A stretch of DNA of 11,225 nucleotides from QWPN01 sp044238145 (GTDB taxonomy: Bacteria; Planctomycetota; Planctomycetia; Pirellulales; UBA1268): assembly GCA_044238145.1 (NCBI GenBank), contig JBIIDT010000092.1, positions 1 through 11,225 of the forward strand. Reading direction: 5' to 3'. This document shows positions 7,425-11,225 of the stretch, piece after piece. The translations under genes were made by a program, and so were the position numbers. The notes under the pieces were generated by a model. That model was not told the DNA's origin. It worked only from the letters and a program-made list of their open reading frames with translations, and did not search any database. Position 1 is the first letter of the stretch; each line of letters opens with the position of its first letter.

Positions 7425-7583
7425 ACAGTCGGCAGTGATCGGGAAACGCCCTGCGAAAGACGGCCGCGGCCTCGGTCGAGCATGCGTTCCTGGCGTGAGT
7501 ATACTCCCGTGCGATCCGCATCTATCGACATCGACGCGGGCCGCACGCAGAGCGAGGGCGCACGCACCTTGAGGCTGAGATGG
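7425..7583. promoter_or_regulatory. Divergent intergenic region with palindromic -10-like box
   Basis: This 159-bp spacer separates the divergent sulfotransferase and glycosyltransferase starts. AGTATACT (7498-7505) is a perfect palindrome, so TATACT, a good -10 match, is present on both strands and could serve divergent transcription. No convincing -35 hexamer lies 16-18 bp away on either strand. The GC palindrome GGCCGCGGCC is at 7462-7471. If transcription starts near 7510 on the plus strand, the ATG at 7482 cannot be used, which favours a later start for the glycosyltransferase. Confidence 0.3.
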
Positions 7584-10500
7584 ATGCTGGGCGAGATCGC
7601 CGTCCGGCTGCCGCTGCTCGGGCCCCTTGCCAGCCGGCTGCGGGATCGCATCCGGAGCCGCCGGCTGCCCTCGGGCTCGGTCGTGATCCCGGCGGCGGCC
7701 GATCGCATCGCCATCGACCCCTACCTCCCGTCGCGGACGGCCGCCTGGCCGGTGCCGGACGCGGTGGCCGTCGCCGTCGTGATCCCCGTGTACCGCGGGA
7801 TCGTCGAGACGAGGCGCTGCCTGGAGTCGGTGCTCGCGCACCGTGGCCGAGTGCCGGTCGAGGTGATCGTCGTCGACGACTGCTCGCCGGAGCCCGAGAT
7901 CCGCGACTGGCTTAACGACCTCGCCACCCGCGGCGGCATCACGCTCCTGCGGAACGACTCCAACCTCGGCTTCGTGGCGAGCGTGAACCGCGGGATGCGG
8001 CAGGCGGGCAGGCGGGACGTGGTGCTGCTCAATAGCGACACCGAGGTGCCGGCGAACTGGCTCGAGCGGCTCGTCGGCCACGCCTACTCCGGCGGCCGCG
8101 TCGGCAGTGTGACGCCGTTTTCGAACAATGCCACCATCTGCAGCTGGCCGTCGATGCCCGGCGGCGCCCTGCCGCCAGGCTGGTCGCCGACCGCCGTCGA
8201 TGCCGCCTGCAGCGCCGCCAACGCGGGCCGCCAGGTCGAGTTGCCAACGGCCGTCGGTTTCTGCATGTACATCCGCCGTGACTGCCTCGACGCGGTGGGG
8301 CCCTTCGACGAGGCCGCTTTCGGTCGGGGCTACGGTGAGGAAAACGACTTCTGCATGCGGGCCCAGGCCGCGGGCTGGAAGCACCTGTTGGCCTGCGACA
8401 CCTTCGTGTATCACGCGGGCGAGACGAGCTTCGGCAAGGACTCGCCGCATCGCGCCACCGCCTGGGACGTTCTCACGCGGCGCTATCCGGGGTATTCCGC
8501 CGCCGTCGCCCGCCACTGCGCCGCCGACCCGGCCGCCCCGGCCCGCCTCGCTGCGGCCGCCGCGCTGTTCAAGGCCGCTCCGCAGCCCGTGGTGCTGCTT
8601 GTGACGCACGCCTTCGGCGGGGGCACGGATCGTCACATCCGCGACCTCGTGGCCGCCGTCGGCAGCCGGGTCAACTTCCTCCGGCTCGAGCCAGGCCAGG
8701 GCGGGGTGCGGCTCTCCGTGCCGGGACTTGCAGGACTGCCTGCCCCCGTCTTCCATGCCGAGGGCGTGGTGCAGCTGGCCGATCTGCTCGGCTCCTTCGG
8801 CATCGATCGGATCCACGTCCATCACTGGGTGGGGCTGGGGATGGATCTGCGGCACCTCGTCGACGCCGTGGGCGTTCCCTTTGACGTGACGGTGCACGAC
8901 TACTACTCGATCTGTCCCCGTATCAATCTGATCCGCGCTCCCGGCATGGGCTATTGCGGGGAACCCGGTCCCGCCGCATGCAACGCCTGCATCGCCGCCC
9001 GCTCCGACCATGGCCTGACCGACATCACCGGCTGGCGGAGCCGCACGGCCTGGTTGCTGAACGAGGCGGAACGGGTGATCTGCCCGAGCGAGGATGCCAG
9101 GCGGAGGATGAGCCGCTACGCCCCGCACGCTCCGCTCCTGGCCGTGCCTCACGAACCGGTCACGGAGCATGTTTGGCGGGTCGCCGCCCCGCCGCTCCGG
9201 CCCGGCGAGCGAATGCGGATCGGCGTCCTCGGGGTCGTGGCCCGTCACAAGGGGTTCGATGCGCTCGTCGCCGCGGCGGGGGTCGATCCGCACCGCTACG
9301 AGTTCGTGGTCATCGGCTCGTGCGAGCTGCCACTGCCGCGGCAGGCGCGCCGCGCCGTGACGGAGACGGGCCCCTACCAGGATCCCGACCTGGGCCGGCT
9401 CATCGCCGAGTCGGGTGTGCATGTCGTCTGGTTCCCGGCCCGCTGGCCGGAGACCTACAGCTACACGCTCTCCGCCGCCATCGCCGCCGGGCTGCCGATC
9501 GTCGCGCCGCCCATGGGTGCCTTCCCGGAGCGGCTCGTCGGCCGGCCACTGACCTGGGCTGCCGAGCCGACCACCGACACGGCCGCCCTGGGGCGGCTGT
9601 TCGCGGAAGTCCGCGACACGCTCGAGCAGGCTGCCGCCGGGCCGGCCGAGGGTCCGCGGCAGACGACCGGCGGGGATTTCTACGCCGCGGCCTACGTGAA
9701 GCCGCCCGGCCCGCGGGGTGAACTTCCCCGGCGGTCGGTCCGCACGCTCACGCGCGCGGGCCTCGTGTCGGTGCTCGTGCTCCCCGACCGGCATGCCGAC
9801 GGCCGCATCTCCCCCTGCGGCTCGATCCGGCTCGTGCAGCCCTTCGACGCGCTGGCGGAAGTCGCCGCCGACCTGCTCGTGGAACAGGTCGACAGCCGGA
9901 GCGTGTTCCATCGGGTGGGCGACGTGCTCGTCTGTCAGCGGCACGCGGTGGCCACGGTTGCCGAGGCCGACCGGCTCATCGAGCACTGCCGTCGGCATGG
10001 CATGCGCATGGTGTACGACCTCGACGACGATCTGCTCACCGTTCCCGACGACCATCCCGAGGCTGAACGGCTGTGCGGCCTCGCCCCCGTCGTGCGGCGG
10101 CTGGTGCTGGCCGCCGACCGGCTGTGGGTGGCGACGCCGGCCCTCGCCGACCGGCTGCACGAGCTGCGGCCCGATGCCGAGGTGGTGCCGAACGCCCTCG
10201 ATGACCGGCTCTGGCAGCCCGCTCCGCCGCCCACGGATGGCCTCGTCAGGATCGTCTACATGGGAACAGCCACGCACGACGGTGAGCTGGCGTTCCTCAC
10301 GCCCGTGGCTGCGGCGCTGCGACGACGGTACGGCACGCGGGTTCGCTTCGAGGTGGTGGGCGTGACGTCACGGGCCCTGCCGGCCGGCTTCGACAGGCGG
10401 CTGCCCGAAGGGGACGCCGCCAACGCGTCCTATCCCGGCTTCGTGGAATGGTTCGGCCGCCAGCGGTGGGACATCGCGGTGTCACCGCTGATCGAAAATC

Positions 10501-10847
10501 CATTCAACCTGTGCAAGTCGGCGATCAAGCCGATGGAATACGCGGCGTGCGGCCTGCCGACCGTCGCCTCCCGGCATCCCGAGTACGAGGCGGCCTTCGG
10601 AGGAGATCACGGGGTGTTCCTGGTCGAGAACGACGAGACGGCGTGGATCGACGCGCTGGCGAAACTGATCGACGATCCCGGAGCCCGGGAGCGGGCCGGC
10701 CGCCTGGCGCGGGAGCATTGCCGCGTGCGACACGTGCTGTCGCGGCAGCGGGATCTGCGGGAGGCGGCGGTTCGTCGGGCCGTGGCTTCACGGCCGCGAG
10801 TCGGCAACGGCCCCGCCGTTCAGTTCCGGGGACCGCCTGGCCCGTAG
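7584..10847 (+). CDS. Three-module glycosyltransferase (GT2, then two GT-B/GT4-like modules)
   Basis: The protein is about 1,087 residues from ATG 7584 (GAGG 9 nt upstream). GTG 7509 or ATG 7482 would add 25 or 34 residues. Module 1 (about 62-300) is GT2: VVIPVYRG, VVDDCS (D98, D99), NSDTEV with metal-site D152, and GEEND (251-255) with the probable catalytic base. Module 2 (about 335-690) is GT4-like: GGGTDRH (345-351), RIGVLGVVARHKGFDAL, and PETYSYTLSAAIAAGLPIVAP around E623. It also has cysteines C444, C458, C466 and C469 in a possible metal-binding cluster. Module 3 (about 726-1065) is a second GT-B unit with YDLDDDLL (811-818) and KPMEYAACGLPTVAS around E985. No membrane segment is seen, so it probably works in the cytoplasm, adding two or three sugars in sequence to a polysaccharide or lipid-linked oligosaccharide. 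Donor and acceptor are unknown. Its 3' end overlaps the convergent gene by 28 bp. Confidence 0.88.
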   Translation: MLGEIAVRLPLLGPLASRLRDRIRSRRLPSGSVVIPAAADRIAIDPYLPSRTAAWPVPDAVAVAVVIPVYRGIVETRRCLESVLAHRGRVPVEVIVVDDCSPEPEIRDWLNDLATRGGITLLRNDSNLGFVASVNRGMRQAGRRDVVLLNSDTEVPANWLERLVGHAYSGGRVGSVTPFSNNATICSWPSMPGGALPPGWSPTAVDAACSAANAGRQVELPTAVGFCMYIRRDCLDAVGPFDEAAFGRGYGEENDFCMRAQAAGWKHLLACDTFVYHAGETSFGKDSPHRATAWDVLTRRYPGYSAAVARHCAADPAAPARLAAAAALFKAAPQPVVLLVTHAFGGGTDRHIRDLVAAVGSRVNFLRLEPGQGGVRLSVPGLAGLPAPVFHAEGVVQLADLLGSFGIDRIHVHHWVGLGMDLRHLVDAVGVPFDVTVHDYYSICPRINLIRAPGMGYCGEPGPAACNACIAARSDHGLTDITGWRSRTAWLLNEAERVICPSEDARRRMSRYAPHAPLLAVPHEPVTEHVWRVAAPPLRPGERMRIGVLGVVARHKGFDALVAAAGVDPHRYEFVVIGSCELPLPRQARRAVTETGPYQDPDLGRLIAESGVHVVWFPARWPETYSYTLSAAIAAGLPIVAPPMGAFPERLVGRPLTWAAEPTTDTAALGRLFAEVRDTLEQAAAGPAEGPRQTTGGDFYAAAYVKPPGPRGELPRRSVRTLTRAGLVSVLVLPDRHADGRISPCGSIRLVQPFDALAEVAADLLVEQVDSRSVFHRVGDVLVCQRHAVATVAEADRLIEHCRRHGMRMVYDLDDDLLTVPDDHPEAERLCGLAPVVRRLVLAADRLWVATPALADRLHELRPDAEVVPNALDDRLWQPAPPPTDGLVRIVYMGTATHDGELAFLTPVAAALRRRYGTRVRFEVVGVTSRALPAGFDRRLPEGDAANASYPGFVEWFGRQRWDIAVSPLIENPFNLCKSAIKPMEYAACGLPTVASRHPEYEAAFGGDHGVFLVENDETAWIDALAKLIDDPGARERAGRLAREHCRVRHVLSRQRDLREAAVRRAVASRPRVGNGPAVQFRGPPGP

Positions 10848-11225
10848 GCGAAATGCCGACAGTACGGGGTGTCCCACAGGATGTCGGTCAACGCCGCCGG
10901 CAGCGCGACGAGCCGCCGCATCGCGGCGACCTCGCCCGCATACGGCTTGCCCGCCGTGGCATTGCAGGCGGTGAGCCGCACGGGCCGCTCCACGAACTGC
11001 GAGATGACCGGCTCGAGGGTGGCCAACCGCTCGTAGGACAGCACGAGCAGGTCGCACCAGTCGTTCGCCAGCCGGCACGAACCATCAGCCGCGAGCGGGT
11101 GTGCGAAGACGTCGATGCCGGTCAGCGGCTCGATGTGTTCACCGAACCAGGCTGGTGGCTGGAAGATCTGGAACCCAAAACGCGCCAGGTGACGAACATC
11201 CTCGTCCAGCGAGCGGCGGCCGCCG
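10820..11225 (-). CDS. C-terminal part of a probable sulfotransferase (NKWYS / capsular-polysaccharide-synthesis type), truncated by window edge
   Basis: The frame is open from the right edge to a TGA at 10820-10822, giving about 135 residues; the true start lies outside the window. A GTG at 11044 is in frame, but well-structured protein sequence continues upstream of it, so it is not the start. The order of segments resembles the C-terminal half of sulfotransferase-like 'putative capsular polysaccharide synthesis' proteins: AWFGEHIEPLTGIDVFAHPL, then DLLVLSYERL (a typical sulfotransferase segment), then NATAGKPYAGEV and a final WDTPYCRHFA. The PAPS P-loop would be in the missing N-terminal part. 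The family call is from recalled pattern only. The gene runs convergently to the glycosyltransferase, overlapping it by 28 bp. With the sulfotransferase at 6567-7424, it would give this glycan locus two sulfation enzymes. Confidence 0.6.
   Translation of the reverse strand, partial: GGRRSLDEDVRHLARFGFQIFQPPAWFGEHIEPLTGIDVFAHPLAADGSCRLANDWCDLLVLSYERLATLEPVISQFVERPVRLTACNATAGKPYAGEVAAMRRLVALPAALTDILWDTPYCRHFAYGPGGPRN

Noticed and set aside
7425..10277. Minus-strand extension of the sulfotransferase frame across most of the glycosyltransferase gene (about 950 residues)
   Set aside because: His/Arg/Gly-rich antisense translation with no domain signal; the sulfotransferase P-loop sits where ATG 7424 predicts.
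10820..11044. Stand-alone 74-residue minus-strand gene starting at GTG 11044
   Set aside because: The same frame continues upstream to the window edge with coherent sulfotransferase-like sequence, so this is the end of a longer gene.

Overview
The window is uniformly GC-rich and codes almost wall to wall. It reads as chromosomal DNA of a planctomycete, probably Pirellulales-like. That assignment is inferred from gene types: a Tat-exported Gfo/Idh/MocA oxidoreductase with the C-terminal pattern common in planctomycetes, a DapL-like aminotransferase of a planctomycete-looking type, and very long multi-module glycosyltransferases next to sulfotransferases. No rRNA, tRNA, CRISPR array, transposase or phage gene was seen.

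Layout. (1) Plus strand, 58-3505: an ionotropic glutamate-receptor-like channel/periplasmic binding protein, then a DapL-type aminotransferase, then 20 bp later a lipoprotein built of TPR-like helices. A possible promoter lies between the first two. (2) A 201-bp gap (3506-3706) between convergent genes holds a 135-bp element bounded by a perfect 20-bp inverted repeat. (3) Minus strand, 7424 down to 3707: a PAPS-type sulfotransferase, a Tat-exported Gfo/Idh/MocA oxidoreductase and a class I DNA photolyase. Gaps are 43 and 6 nt, so this is a likely operon. (4) A 159-bp divergent spacer with a palindromic -10-like box. (5) Plus strand, 7584-10847: a roughly 1,090-residue protein with three glycosyltransferase modules (GT2, then two GT-B/GT4-like). 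(6) Minus strand, entering from the right edge: the C-terminal part of a second probable sulfotransferase, whose 3' end overlaps the glycosyltransferase gene by 28 bp.

The right half looks like part of a locus that builds and sulfates a surface or exported glycan: a multi-domain glycosyltransferase lies between two sulfotransferase-like genes. The left half combines amino-acid sensing or uptake, lysine/diaminopimelate metabolism and an outer-layer lipoprotein. The most unusual points are the altered pore filter of the receptor-like channel (TGGCDD where potassium channels have TVGYGD), the 135-bp inverted-repeat element, the three-module glycosyltransferase with a four-cysteine cluster in its middle module, and a Tyr-to-His change at the cofactor site of the DapL-like enzyme.
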